Source of the DNA: Edaphobacter dinghuensis
GTDB taxonomy: Bacteria > Acidobacteriota > Terriglobia > Terriglobales > Acidobacteriaceae
Length of the DNA: 64,000 nt
Direction: 5' to 3'
NCBI RefSeq assembly: GCF_014640335.1
Contig: NZ_BMGT01000003.1
Span: forward strand, 975,149-1,039,148
Shown: piece after piece, positions 28,850-39,091 of the stretch
How the letters are laid out: each line of letters begins with the position of its first letter
Numbering within the stretch: the first letter of the stretch is position 1
Made by a program: the position numbers and the translations under genes
The notes under the pieces: generated by a model
Seen by the model: only the letters and a program-made list of their open reading frames with translations
Told to the model about the DNA's origin: nothing
The model's database searches: none

Positions 28850-30211
28850 GTGATTGATTCGAATTCCATACCCAATCAAGAGCCATCTCCAGGAGTCGAA
28901 GCGCCCCTACGGATGGTCGATGAGCGAATGGAACTCCTGCAACAGGTCTTATCTTCGCGCACCTTCGCTAAATCTGTGCGGCTCGCTCGGTTTCTCGAAT
29001 TCATCTGCTTACGCACGATTGAGGGCAACTCTCGAGAGCTCAATGAGCAGCAGATTGGCATTCACGTCTTTGCACGGTCACCGGCGTATAGCGCCTCGGA
29101 TGACAGCATTGTCCGGACACAAGCGCGACTGCTTCGCCAACGACTGGAAGAGTACTTCGAGCATGAGTGCCCAACCTGTCCTGTCGTGATCTCAATTCCA
29201 AAGGGCGGGTACGTTCCGATCTTCGAGCCGCGAAACAATGCTCCAAAAGCTCCTGTTCCCGCTCCCGGATCGTCCACAAAGACAGACGAATCTCAAGTAA
29301 GTTCTTCGGTTCTGGGAAGCAGGGAACAGACCCCCGCTGATAGGAAGCATGGTCGGCGCTGGATATATGGCGCCACTGCCGCAGGAGGAACAGCAGTTCT
29401 TCTCGGACTGCTAGCCTTTTATTTCTGGTTCGGTAGTCGGAATCAGGGGCCATCCGAGGCGCTCTGGTCAAGCATCTTTAACAGTGGGCGTTCCGTTGTT
29501 ATCGTTCCATCGGACGATGCTCTGGTTCTTTTTGAAGAGCTGACGCAGGCCGCAGTTCCTCTCGACGAATATCTCAGCGGAAGCTACTTGGAGAAGTCAA
29601 ACCTTCCGCATGCTGGAACGACGACTCTCACGTCGGACTGGTTTGCCGCTCACCAGTACACAAGCAGTGCAGATCTGAACCTCGCCATGCGATTGAGCCG
29701 ATTGCCCGAGGCCGGTAAGGCGAAAGTAGAGGCACGCAATGCGCGCGTCTTACGGATCGACGACCTCAAGAGCAACAATGTGATTCTGATCGGCGGAATT
29801 GGAGCTAATCCCTGGGTTGGACTGTTCTCTGATCGTCTGAACTTCGATGTCAACTATGATTGGAAGTCCTCGGAAGGGTATGTCTTAAATAAGCATCCTG
29901 CGAAGGGGGAAGCCCCGATCTATCGGGACGCTATCTCCGCTGATGGGACCCGGCGCAGTTATGGTGTGCTTGCCTTCCTTCCGGGAATCGAAGATAACGG
30001 GCAGGCGTTGCTCTTTGAGGGAACTGGTATGGCAGGGACAGAAGCGGCGGCAGACTTTCCCTTTAATCCCATCTCATTTCGAAGTTTTGCTCAACAGATC
30101 GGAGCCACCTCGGGCAAGACGCCGTACTTCGAGGCTCTGATTGAAACGACAAGCATCGCGGGTAATGCCCCTGAGGCGCGCCTGGTGGGCTATCGCTTGA
30201 TCAAACCCTAA
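28850..30211 (+). CDS. Single-pass membrane regulator, third copy, heading the GH89 locus
   Basis: The 453-residue protein starts at a GTG preceded by ACAGGAAGAAATT, a good ribosome site. Its N-terminal domain again shows RLARFLEFICLRT, LNEQQIGIHVFARSPAY, IVRTQARLLRQRLEEYF and ISIPKGGYVPIF. One membrane helix (about 168-192, GGTAVLLGLLAFYFWFG) leads to an extracytoplasmic domain homologous to that of the regulator at 24800. It is codirectional with and immediately upstream of the alpha-N-acetylglucosaminidase, acetyltransferase and receptor genes. It is therefore the likely local controller of that set, sensing a product of glycan breakdown in the periplasm. That role is inferred from position and repeated pairing. 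Confidence 0.75.
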   Translation: MIDSNSIPNQEPSPGVEAPLRMVDERMELLQQVLSSRTFAKSVRLARFLEFICLRTIEGNSRELNEQQIGIHVFARSPAYSASDDSIVRTQARLLRQRLEEYFEHECPTCPVVISIPKGGYVPIFEPRNNAPKAPVPAPGSSTKTDESQVSSSVLGSREQTPADRKHGRRWIYGATAAGGTAVLLGLLAFYFWFGSRNQGPSEALWSSIFNSGRSVVIVPSDDALVLFEELTQAAVPLDEYLSGSYLEKSNLPHAGTTTLTSDWFAAHQYTSSADLNLAMRLSRLPEAGKAKVEARNARVLRIDDLKSNNVILIGGIGANPWVGLFSDRLNFDVNYDWKSSEGYVLNKHPAKGEAPIYRDAISADGTRRSYGVLAFLPGIEDNGQALLFEGTGMAGTEAAADFPFNPISFRSFAQQIGATSGKTPYFEALIETTSIAGNAPEARLVGYRLIKP

Positions 30212-30437
30212 TCCTCTGGGGGTTATTTTCTTTCATTCTATTGATGGATGGCTTATCGGTCGGGCGACTTAGCTCATCCTTAATCAAGATACGTCTCACC
30301 ATATTTTTCTCTAATTAAGTGAAAAACCATATTAAAAACATCGATTTGACGGTGAAAAGCGGGTCGGAAACGGTGAAATTGCTTCACAGCCCTAAATGGG
30401 AAGTGAATACTCGGCACATCGAGGCACTCTTCCATTC

Positions 30438-32708
30438 ATGTGGACACGACGTAAATTTATCGAAGCTTCCTGTGCTGGTGTAGGGGTAGCACTGGCTACA
30501 GTCGACCTGGATGCGACGACGCGAGAGTCTGCCGGCCAGGCACGTCCACGAGCCACCCGCCCAACCTATTCTTCTCAACAGACAGCAGTATCGTCTGCCC
30601 GTGGTGTACTCACCCGTCAGCTTGGAGTACGGGCGGCCGAGTTCGATCTGGCATGGATTCCGCTCGCCGAGGGTAGGGAGGTCTATGAGATTGAAGCAAC
30701 GGCAGGACGTGTAAAGGTCTCAGGGAGCAGCGGGAGTGCTCTCTGTCGGGGAGTCTATAGCTATCTCCGGGAAGCCTGCAATGCCATGATTACCTGGAGT
30801 GGACGCCATCTGGAACTCCCTTCCACCCTGCCGGAGTTCGCTCATCGACGCGTTGCCTGCCCCTACAAGTTCGTCCAATATCTGAATCCTTGTACCTACG
30901 GTTACACGATGGCGTTCTGGGACTGGGCACGGTGGGAGCGCGAACTCGACTGGATGGCTCTGCACGGCATCAATATGCCGCTCGCCATGGAGGGGCAGGA
31001 GGCGATATGGCAGAGAGTATGGCTTTCGCTCGGACTGACACAGGCGGAGATCAACCAGTTTTTCGTCGGTCCCGCTCATCTGCCATGGCACCGCATGGGC
31101 AATATCGACAACCTTGATGGTCCACTGCCGCAGAACTGGATCGACGAAAAATGTGTCCTTCAGGGAAAGATTCTTGACCGCATGCGTGAACTGGGAATGA
31201 AGCCAGTAGTCCCAGCCTTTGCCGGATTCGTTCCACAGGGTTTCAAGCGGCTACATCCCGATGTCGAGACCTTTACGCTGCTCTGGCTGCCGGAGGAGTT
31301 CAAGACAATCCCGCGCAGCACCAGGACATTCATTCTTCATCCCGGTGAGGCGGCTCTCTATCAACAGATCGGCAAGAAATTTATTGAGGAGTACAAAGCC
31401 GAGTATGGCGAGGTCGAATACTACCTCGCAGACACCTTTAATGAGCTTGCCGTGCCGGTCAGCGAGGACCATCGTTATGACGACCTCGAGCGTTTCGGAC
31501 GAACGATCTTCGAAGGCATACAAGCTGGTGATCCAAATGGCACATGGGTTATGCAGGGCTGGCTCTTTGTCTACGACTCCGCATTCTGGGACAACCCGTC
31601 GGTTGAAGCTCTACTGAGAGGTGTGCCGAACGATCGCATGTTGATCATCGATTACGCCAATGACCTCGCGCCTTCTGTACGCGGCAAATATGCTCCCGGT
31701 CAATGGAAGCTGCAGAAAGCGTTTTTCGGCAAGCAATGGATCAACGGTATGGCCCATACCTTTGGTGGAAACAACAACATCAAGGGGAATTTGGAACTTA
31801 TGGCGACAGAGCCCGCAGCCGTATTGGCGAGCGAGCAGCGGGGAAATCTGGTCGGATGGGGCATGTGTCCTGAAGGAATTGAGAACAATGAGGTTGTATA
31901 TGAGTTGATGACCGACGCTGGATGGCGCAGCGAAGCGATCGACCTCACTGTGTGGATTCCCCAATATTGTATGGCGCGTTACGGTGCTTGTCCTGCCGCC
32001 ATGCATCAAGCCTGGACGTTACTGCTTGAGAGTGCCTACAGCGCTCATATCTGGATGACAAAGCAGGCATGGCAGGCAGAGCCCGGCGACCACCCGGTTG
32101 CGGCCTCAGTCGATGCGGGGCCTGCATTTGAGAAGGCTGTAGAACTTTTTCTCTCCTGCGCGCCGGAGCTATCGCACAACGAACTCTATCGCAACGATCT
32201 TATCGAGCTGGTGGCTCAGGCTGTGGGTGGACATGTCGATCAGGCGCTGGCGTTGGCAGTTCAGGCAGCCGATGCAAAACAACACGCAGTCTCGGATGAG
32301 AATGCTGCGCGTGCTATCTCGTGGATGAACCGCATGGACGCCCTGATGAATCTGCGTCCAGATCGTCGCCTGGAATCGTGGACACAGGCCGCGCGCTCAT
32401 GGGCCAGGAGCGACGATGAGGCCGCCTACTATGATGAAAATGCGCGACAACTTATCACCACGTGGGGATGGCCGGAGCTCTCGGACTATGCCTCCCGCGT
32501 CTGGTCCGGGCTTATCCGCGATTACTATGCCGCACGTTGGTCGGCGTACTTCAAGAGCCGCCGCTCAGACAGCAGGTTCTCGCTCGATCTGTGGCAGCAG
32601 ACCTGGCTGTCGTCACCCTATCGTCCGAGCGCTCCCATGCCGGTGCCAGATTTGATCACCGACTCGCAAAAGCTGCTCGAAGAATGTCGCTGCTATGTCA
32701 CATCGTAG
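30438..32708 (+). CDS. Alpha-N-acetylglucosaminidase, GH89 (NAGLU-like), Tat-exported
   Basis: The 756-residue protein begins with a Tat-type signal (MWTRRKFIEASCAGVGVALATV); I start it there rather than at the ATG 42 bases upstream, which adds 14 residues before the twin arginines. The body has the GH89 pattern: an N-terminal mixed domain, a TIM barrel with CPYKFVQYLNPCTYGYTMAFWDWARWERELDWMALHGIN, and both catalytic glutamate contexts known from human NAGLU, ADTFNEL (about 31430-31450) and GMCPEGIENNEVVYEL (about 31860-31908). A helical C-terminal domain follows. It removes terminal alpha-linked N-acetylglucosamine, in animals from heparan sulfate and in bacteria from host or microbial glycans. 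An HGSNAT-like gene starts 19 bp after its stop, and regulator and receptor genes flank the pair. Confidence 0.92.
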   Translation: MWTRRKFIEASCAGVGVALATVDLDATTRESAGQARPRATRPTYSSQQTAVSSARGVLTRQLGVRAAEFDLAWIPLAEGREVYEIEATAGRVKVSGSSGSALCRGVYSYLREACNAMITWSGRHLELPSTLPEFAHRRVACPYKFVQYLNPCTYGYTMAFWDWARWERELDWMALHGINMPLAMEGQEAIWQRVWLSLGLTQAEINQFFVGPAHLPWHRMGNIDNLDGPLPQNWIDEKCVLQGKILDRMRELGMKPVVPAFAGFVPQGFKRLHPDVETFTLLWLPEEFKTIPRSTRTFILHPGEAALYQQIGKKFIEEYKAEYGEVEYYLADTFNELAVPVSEDHRYDDLERFGRTIFEGIQAGDPNGTWVMQGWLFVYDSAFWDNPSVEALLRGVPNDRMLIIDYANDLAPSVRGKYAPGQWKLQKAFFGKQWINGMAHTFGGNNNIKGNLELMATEPAAVLASEQRGNLVGWGMCPEGIENNEVVYELMTDAGWRSEAIDLTVWIPQYCMARYGACPAAMHQAWTLLLESAYSAHIWMTKQAWQAEPGDHPVAASVDAGPAFEKAVELFLSCAPELSHNELYRNDLIELVAQAVGGHVDQALALAVQAADAKQHAVSDENAARAISWMNRMDALMNLRPDRRLESWTQAARSWARSDDEAAYYDENARQLITTWGWPELSDYASRVWSGLIRDYYAARWSAYFKSRRSDSRFSLDLWQQTWLSSPYRPSAPMPVPDLITDSQKLLEECRCYVTS

Positions 32709-32727
32709 AGAAGGAGAGGAGGTATCT

Positions 32728-33879
32728 ATGTCGCTCGGCTCTGAAACACTGCATCTCGCGCCCAAGCCGTCATCGCGCCTTCTATCGATCGATGTCATGC
32801 GCGGCATCACGATTGGGTTCATGATCCTCGTCAACAATAACGGTCAGAACAATCTGGCCTACCGTGCGATGAACCACTCTCCATGGAACGGATTTACACC
32901 CACCGATCTGGTCTTCCCCACGTTTTTATTTATTATGGGTGTCTCGATTGTGCTCTCCTTTGGCGCTCGCAAAGCACAGTCCACCCCGAAGAGTGAGCTC
33001 CTGCTTCACATCCTGCGGCGCTTTGTTTTGCTGGTGCTGCTGGGCCTTGTAGTAAATGGATTCCCCTACTTTCATCTCCACACCTTGCGAATATATGGTG
33101 TGCTGCAACGCATCGCAGTCTGCTATCTGTTGGCCAGTCTGCTGCAGTTGCTGACGGAGCGCATTGCGCCGCGGGTCGCACTCTTTGTGCTCGCGCTTGC
33201 AGGGTATTGGGTTCTACTGCGCTGGGTTCCGGTACCCGGCCACGGCATGCCAGGTAGAGATTTTCCTCTACTCGATCCGGATATCAACCTCGTTGCCTAT
33301 GTCGACCGGCACATCTTTCCTCATCGTCTCTTCGAAGGTACGCGTGATCCGGAGGGTCTGCTAAGCGATATTCCTTCGTTCGCCAGCACGTTGTTGGGGA
33401 TGATTGCCGGTTGGTGGCTGAAGAGTGTGCGCCCATCCTTCGACAAAGTTAAGTGGTTGGCGATCGGCGGTGTGTTGCTGCTTGCAGCGGGGCTGCTCTG
33501 GTCGCAGAGTCTTCCAATCAACAAAAAGCTCTGGACGAGTTCGTACGTTCTCTACGCAGGAGGCTGGAGTGTTTTGATCCTGACCGCATGTTATTTTGCA
33601 CTGGAGATCAAACAGTGGAGAGGGCAATGGACCTATCCGTGGGTGGTCTTCGGCACCAATGCGATCACGGCATACGTTCTCTCTGAACTACTTTCCTCTG
33701 CCGTCGCAGTCTTTCATGTCAACTCAAATCAGTCATTGCAACAGTTCGTCTACTCCGGCTTCTTCTACCACATAGGGACGCCCGCATTTGGCTCGCTCGT
33801 CTACTCGATCCTCTTCGCGGCGATCTGCTGGATACCGGCATGGTTACTTTATCGCAAACGCATCTTCATTAAGCTCTAG
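32728..33879 (+). CDS. HGSNAT/NagX-like membrane acetyltransferase, paired with GH89
   Basis: The 383-residue polytopic protein starts at the ATG preceded by GGAGAGGAGGTATCT, an excellent ribosome site; an in-frame ATG at 32695 lies inside the preceding gene and is rejected. It shows RLLSIDVMRGITIGFMILVNN and HSPWNGFTPTDLVFPTFLFIMG, the latter matching the active-site His region of human HGSNAT. It also has the periplasmic LYGVLQRIAVCYLLA-type segment (here RIYGVLQRIAV) and a basic end (LYRKRIFIKL). The predicted role is transmembrane acetylation of glucosamine residues, creating the substrate of GH89. It is a paralogue of the protein at 19528 (same length class and ending). Confidence 0.85.
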   Translation: MSLGSETLHLAPKPSSRLLSIDVMRGITIGFMILVNNNGQNNLAYRAMNHSPWNGFTPTDLVFPTFLFIMGVSIVLSFGARKAQSTPKSELLLHILRRFVLLVLLGLVVNGFPYFHLHTLRIYGVLQRIAVCYLLASLLQLLTERIAPRVALFVLALAGYWVLLRWVPVPGHGMPGRDFPLLDPDINLVAYVDRHIFPHRLFEGTRDPEGLLSDIPSFASTLLGMIAGWWLKSVRPSFDKVKWLAIGGVLLLAAGLLWSQSLPINKKLWTSSYVLYAGGWSVLILTACYFALEIKQWRGQWTYPWVVFGTNAITAYVLSELLSSAVAVFHVNSNQSLQQFVYSGFFYHIGTPAFGSLVYSILFAAICWIPAWLLYRKRIFIKL

Positions 33880-33966
33880 TACTTAGCATCTCTACCTCGG
33901 CCACTTAATGCATTATTTGCAAAATCAATCGAAGACCTTACACAAAGTTGGAAGGAGTTCTACTAC

Positions 33967-36900
33967 ATGACGAAACTTCTAAAGATCCTATGTTTGATAG
34001 CAGTCGTTGTCTTTGGCGTTAGTCTGACGGCAACGGCTCAGAGCACGTCTGCACAACTCACCGGAAAGATTACCGACGCGAGTGGCGCTGTGGTCCCTCA
34101 TGCTCGAGTGACCGCAAAAAACACCGGCACCAACCTCACGAAGACTGCTGAAAGTAATGATGTTGGAGTCTATTCCCTCGTTTCGCTCCCGCCTGGTGAA
34201 TATTCCTTGACCACGGAAGCTCAGGGTTTTGCTACCCGCATTCAGACCGGAATCGTACTCACCGTTGCGCAGGCTGCAACTCTGGACATTGCGCTTCAGG
34301 TTGGAGGCACGCAGGACACCGTTACCGTCAATGGCGGAGCAGAGCTTATCAACACAACCACGGCGGAGATCAGTCAGGTGATTGGCGAAGACTCCATTAA
34401 GGATCTACCGCTCAACGGTCGAGATCCTTCGAGCCTTGTGAATCTTTCGGTTGGAGTTACCAACGAACTGGTCTCGCAGGCATCGACCCTGCCGGGTTCT
34501 AATTCGTTTCCACTTGAATCCGGTGCTTCTGCGGGCGGCCAGCGTCAGGGCAGCACATGGTATCTTCTCGACGGCGTAGCCAATATGGATACGTTTGCCC
34601 TGCTCGCCGCACCTTTTCCAAATGCAGACGCGACGCAGGAGTTTCGTGTCATCTCGAATAACTTCGATGCACGGTACGGCTTCGCACCCAGCGCTGTCGT
34701 AAGCATCCAGACCAAGTCGGGCACAAATCAGTTTCATGGCGGAGCATTCGAATTTATTCGCAACAACGACCTGAATGCATCGAACTGGTTTAGCGGCGCC
34801 GTCGATCCTCTTAAGCGCAATCAGTTCGGTGGTTATGTCGGCGGTCCCATCTTCAAGGACAAGCTCTTCTTTTTCACAAACTATCAGGGAACGAGAAGCA
34901 GCTATCAAGCTTCCACAAACTCAACCTACACTCCGACGCAAGCCATGCTCAATGGAGACTTCAGCGCAGTTCCGGCTGGCGATCTTGACGGTCCGCTTGC
35001 GGGAGTCTTCCATACTGTGAATGGAAAGCCGAACCAGGTCGATCCCAAGCTCTTCAGCCCCGGTGCTCTTGCCATTGCAAAATCATTGCCACTTGGGCAG
35101 GCTCCGTCGACAGGTTTGACTAACTACGGTTCTCCTGCGCAGAAGTTTACCTACAACGAAAATACAACGCGCTTTGACTACACGATCAATCCAAATCAGC
35201 GCGTCTTCCTGCGCAGTTTTACTTATCTCTATAACCAACCTGGTGCATCAATCCCGGGAGATATCCTCGCTGGCGTCAATGGTCAGGATGGAACGTATCT
35301 CAACCTGGTCGCTGGCCATACCTGGACGGTTACACCGACTTTGCTGAATAGCGCGACACTCTCCTGGGCAGAGATTGACTTCTCCACCGGCACCATCGAG
35401 AAAGACGCGGGTGGCAGTCCGATCTGCCTTTCCAGATACATCAATGTATCGGACCCAGTAGGGCAGTGCTATATCGGTGGCCTGTCTGCGTTTGATGGCA
35501 ATGTGCTTTATGGTGGTGGACTCGGCTTCAACGCCTTCACCGGCAACCCGAACGACACCCGCCGTCGTTACTGGTGGTTTACCGATACGGCAACCAAGAC
35601 GATCGGCAAGCATACGCTTACCTTTGGAACAGACATCATGCATCGCTATGGCTTTGAGTTCTATGGCGGCAGTGTCAATCCTAACGTCAGCTTCAACGGC
35701 CAATTTACGGGCTTCCCCTTGTCGGACTTCCTGCTGGGATACCTAAGCAGCATGAGTCAGGGAGCTGGAGAGAGCGGTAGCGAATCTGGCTACATGATCG
35801 GGCTCTATGCGCAGGACCAGTTCAAACTACTCTCGAACCTAACTCTCACAGCCGGCCTGCGTTGGGATCCAAACTTTCCGCTTCAGGTCGCCGGCGGTCG
35901 CGGCGCAGCCTTCGTTCCGGGGCAGCAGAGCACGCGATATCCCAATGCTCCGCTCGGCCTAGTTTTCCCAGGAGACCATGGCATCAACAATGGCCTCATG
36001 CCGACCACCTATGGTTACTTCGAGCCTCGTATCGGTCTAGCGTGGCAGGTACATCCCGATACGGTCGTCCGTGCTGGCTTTGGTCTCTTCACCACTCCAC
36101 TAGAAGATGCTTTCTACAATCACGTTTGGGATACGGCCCCATTTGCGCCTTCGTATGGGCTCAATGGAGGTGCTACAACGCCATTATCCTTCGACAATCC
36201 CTGGAGCGGCTTTACCTCTACAGGAGGCAAAAGTCCGTTTCCGCCATTCGCCTCACCCTCGCAGCTTCCTCCTTCTAATGCTGCGTTCATTACACCTCTT
36301 GCTGTTCCTGCGGTATTCTCCAGCAACTTTAAGTTGGGCATCACTCAAAGCTGGAATCTCTCGCTCGAACAATCATTCGGCAAGCAGTTTGTCCTGCATA
36401 TGGCATATGTAGGGTCAGAGTCCTTCCATCAGGCGACTACGGTGGACCAAAATCCTGGAGGCTTTGTCTGCCCTCCTGGTGTGCCTGCGAACCCCAACAC
36501 CTGTAATGACGTACGATCCACCTATACGAACTTTGCCCAGATTATTCAGGTGCAACCTGCGGCAACCTCCAGCTATAACGCGCTTCAGGTTGGCGTGGAA
36601 AAGCGTTTCTCGCATGGTCTTCAATTCCAGTCCAACTTCACCTGGTCACATGACACGGACGTAGGCGGTTCAGGCGATCCATCCTTTGAATCCAGCGTCA
36701 GTGATCCCCATAATGTTGGCCACGACTACGGGCCGTCGAGTCTGAATTATCCCGTTGTCTCCGTATCAAACCTGGTCTACAGATTCCCTCTGCTGGCCCA
36801 CAAAAATGCTTTGATCAAGAACACCTTAGGTGGTTGGGAGATCTCCGGTCTCTATACCGCACAGTCCGGGCCTCCTTTCACCATCAACGGAGGACAAGGC

Positions 36901-37293
36901 AACAACAACTCTGGATTTCTTGTAGGTCAGGATCGTGCAGATGTTGTTCCCGGTCAGCCCCTCCAGGTTCGGCAAGGTGGTAAGAGTCACTGGGTTAACC
37001 AGTACCTCAATCCTGCTGCATTTACGAACAACGCGTATGGCACCGCTGGAAACTCCAAAAAGTTCTCGGTCCAGGAGGCTCCAATCAGCACTGCTGATCT
37101 GGCAGTGATCAAGAACTGGAGCATCTATGACCGCTATAAGATTCAATTCCGTTGGGAGGCTTTCAATGCATTGAACCATCCCAGCTTTGGCCAACCGGAT
37201 TCCAACCCTGGTGACTCAAACTTCGGCCAGATCACATCGATTGGATCCGTAGCCCCGCGCGTTATGCAGGGAGGGCTAAAGTTCTCCTTCTAA
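33967..37293 (+). CDS. TonB-dependent receptor, Oar-like, last gene of the GH89 locus
   Basis: The 1,108-residue protein has a signal peptide (MTKLLKILCLIAVVVFGVSLTATAQ) and a carboxypeptidase-regulatory-like domain (LTGKITDASGAVVPHARV). The plug follows (DLPLNGRDPSSLVNLSVGV, LLDGVANMDTFAL), then a barrel ending GGLKFSF. A GGAAGGAG ribosome site lies 11 bases before the ATG. It follows the acetyltransferase by 87 bp and would import the oligosaccharide handled by GH89. A 15-bp hairpin and then a classical intrinsic terminator follow the stop, marking the end of the transcription unit. Confidence 0.93.
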   Translation: MTKLLKILCLIAVVVFGVSLTATAQSTSAQLTGKITDASGAVVPHARVTAKNTGTNLTKTAESNDVGVYSLVSLPPGEYSLTTEAQGFATRIQTGIVLTVAQAATLDIALQVGGTQDTVTVNGGAELINTTTAEISQVIGEDSIKDLPLNGRDPSSLVNLSVGVTNELVSQASTLPGSNSFPLESGASAGGQRQGSTWYLLDGVANMDTFALLAAPFPNADATQEFRVISNNFDARYGFAPSAVVSIQTKSGTNQFHGGAFEFIRNNDLNASNWFSGAVDPLKRNQFGGYVGGPIFKDKLFFFTNYQGTRSSYQASTNSTYTPTQAMLNGDFSAVPAGDLDGPLAGVFHTVNGKPNQVDPKLFSPGALAIAKSLPLGQAPSTGLTNYGSPAQKFTYNENTTRFDYTINPNQRVFLRSFTYLYNQPGASIPGDILAGVNGQDGTYLNLVAGHTWTVTPTLLNSATLSWAEIDFSTGTIEKDAGGSPICLSRYINVSDPVGQCYIGGLSAFDGNVLYGGGLGFNAFTGNPNDTRRRYWWFTDTATKTIGKHTLTFGTDIMHRYGFEFYGGSVNPNVSFNGQFTGFPLSDFLLGYLSSMSQGAGESGSESGYMIGLYAQDQFKLLSNLTLTAGLRWDPNFPLQVAGGRGAAFVPGQQSTRYPNAPLGLVFPGDHGINNGLMPTTYGYFEPRIGLAWQVHPDTVVRAGFGLFTTPLEDAFYNHVWDTAPFAPSYGLNGGATTPLSFDNPWSGFTSTGGKSPFPPFASPSQLPPSNAAFITPLAVPAVFSSNFKLGITQSWNLSLEQSFGKQFVLHMAYVGSESFHQATTVDQNPGGFVCPPGVPANPNTCNDVRSTYTNFAQIIQVQPAATSSYNALQVGVEKRFSHGLQFQSNFTWSHDTDVGGSGDPSFESSVSDPHNVGHDYGPSSLNYPVVSVSNLVYRFPLLAHKNALIKNTLGGWEISGLYTAQSGPPFTINGGQGNNNSGFLVGQDRADVVPGQPLQVRQGGKSHWVNQYLNPAAFTNNAYGTAGNSKKFSVQEAPISTADLAVIKNWSIYDRYKIQFRWEAFNALNHPSFGQPDSNPGDSNFGQITSIGSVAPRVMQGGLKFSF

Positions 37294-37306
37294 GGATGGC
37301 AAGCAG

Positions 37307-37347
37307 TACGCCACTACAGAATTGATATCTAGTTCTGTAGTGGCGTA
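37307..37347 (+). terminator. 15-bp perfect hairpin after receptor gene
   Basis: TACGCCACTACAGAA (37307-37321) and TTCTGTAGTGGCGTA (37333-37347) are perfectly complementary around an 11-base loop. It starts 13 bp after the receptor stop and lacks a U tract, like the hairpin after the receptor at 20797. Confidence 0.6.
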
Positions 37348-37402
37348 AATCGTGAACTTCTGGACAAGCAGAACACCGTGGCAGAGTAAAAGGCCGTTCG
37401 GG

Positions 37403-37432
37403 AATGGACCTCCCTCTAAAGGGAGGTCCATT
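37403..37432 (+). terminator. Intrinsic terminator closing the GH89 locus
   Basis: AATGGACCTCCCT (37403-37415) pairs with AGGGAGGTCCATT (37420-37432) around a 4-base loop, and TTTAATCT follows. This is a strong rho-independent terminator for plus-strand transcription, located before the convergent RibBA-like gene. Confidence 0.8.
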
Positions 37433-37569
37433 TAATCTCCACAAGGCGTCTCGCCGCAAGCAACTGCCTTCAACAAATGATCCGCGAGTGCAACTCGATT
37501 GCATTTCAACGGAGCAAAAATCACACGTGCCACTGCGCGAATCGAAGCGTATTCCGAAGCACATGCAAA

Positions 37570-38793
<1,224 letters not shown>

Positions 38794-38938
38794 GAGATGA
38801 CCTCGGTTGCAGCAGAAGCTGGCGAAGCATAAGAGGAACTATCTGACTCCTGTTTCTTGTGCTATATCAGCGCATTGCTGTGTGCCGATGCAGTTAGCCA
38901 TCAGCTAACAAGCAATGTAGTACGCAGAAGAATAGGAG

Positions 38939-38967
38939 TTGTCAGCGTGCTGTCATTCGATTGTCAC
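38939..38967 (-). promoter_or_regulatory. Pho-box-like array, three 7-mers at 11-bp spacing, upstream of RibBA-like gene
   Basis: On the plus strand TTGTCAG (38939), CTGTCAT (38950) and TTGTCAC (38961) recur every 11 bases with 4-base spacers. Read in the direction of the RibBA-like gene they are NTGACAN units. The centre and right units match the E. coli Pho-box 7-mers closely. Confidence 0.75.
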
Positions 38968-39091
38968 GGAGGAGAGACGCTAGAGTTGAACTATTCAATG
39001 TCGATTTTGTGCGGGTGTAGATATAGCAATTGTGGCCGAGGCGTCTGAGAGGCAAATAATACTAAATTCTGGATCGATAAAAGGTGCGACA

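Noticed and set aside
30204..30230. Possible terminator after the third regulator (AACCC with GGGTT followed by a T-rich stretch)
   Set aside because: The stem is only five pairs with an 11-base loop that includes the stop codon. Too weak to call.
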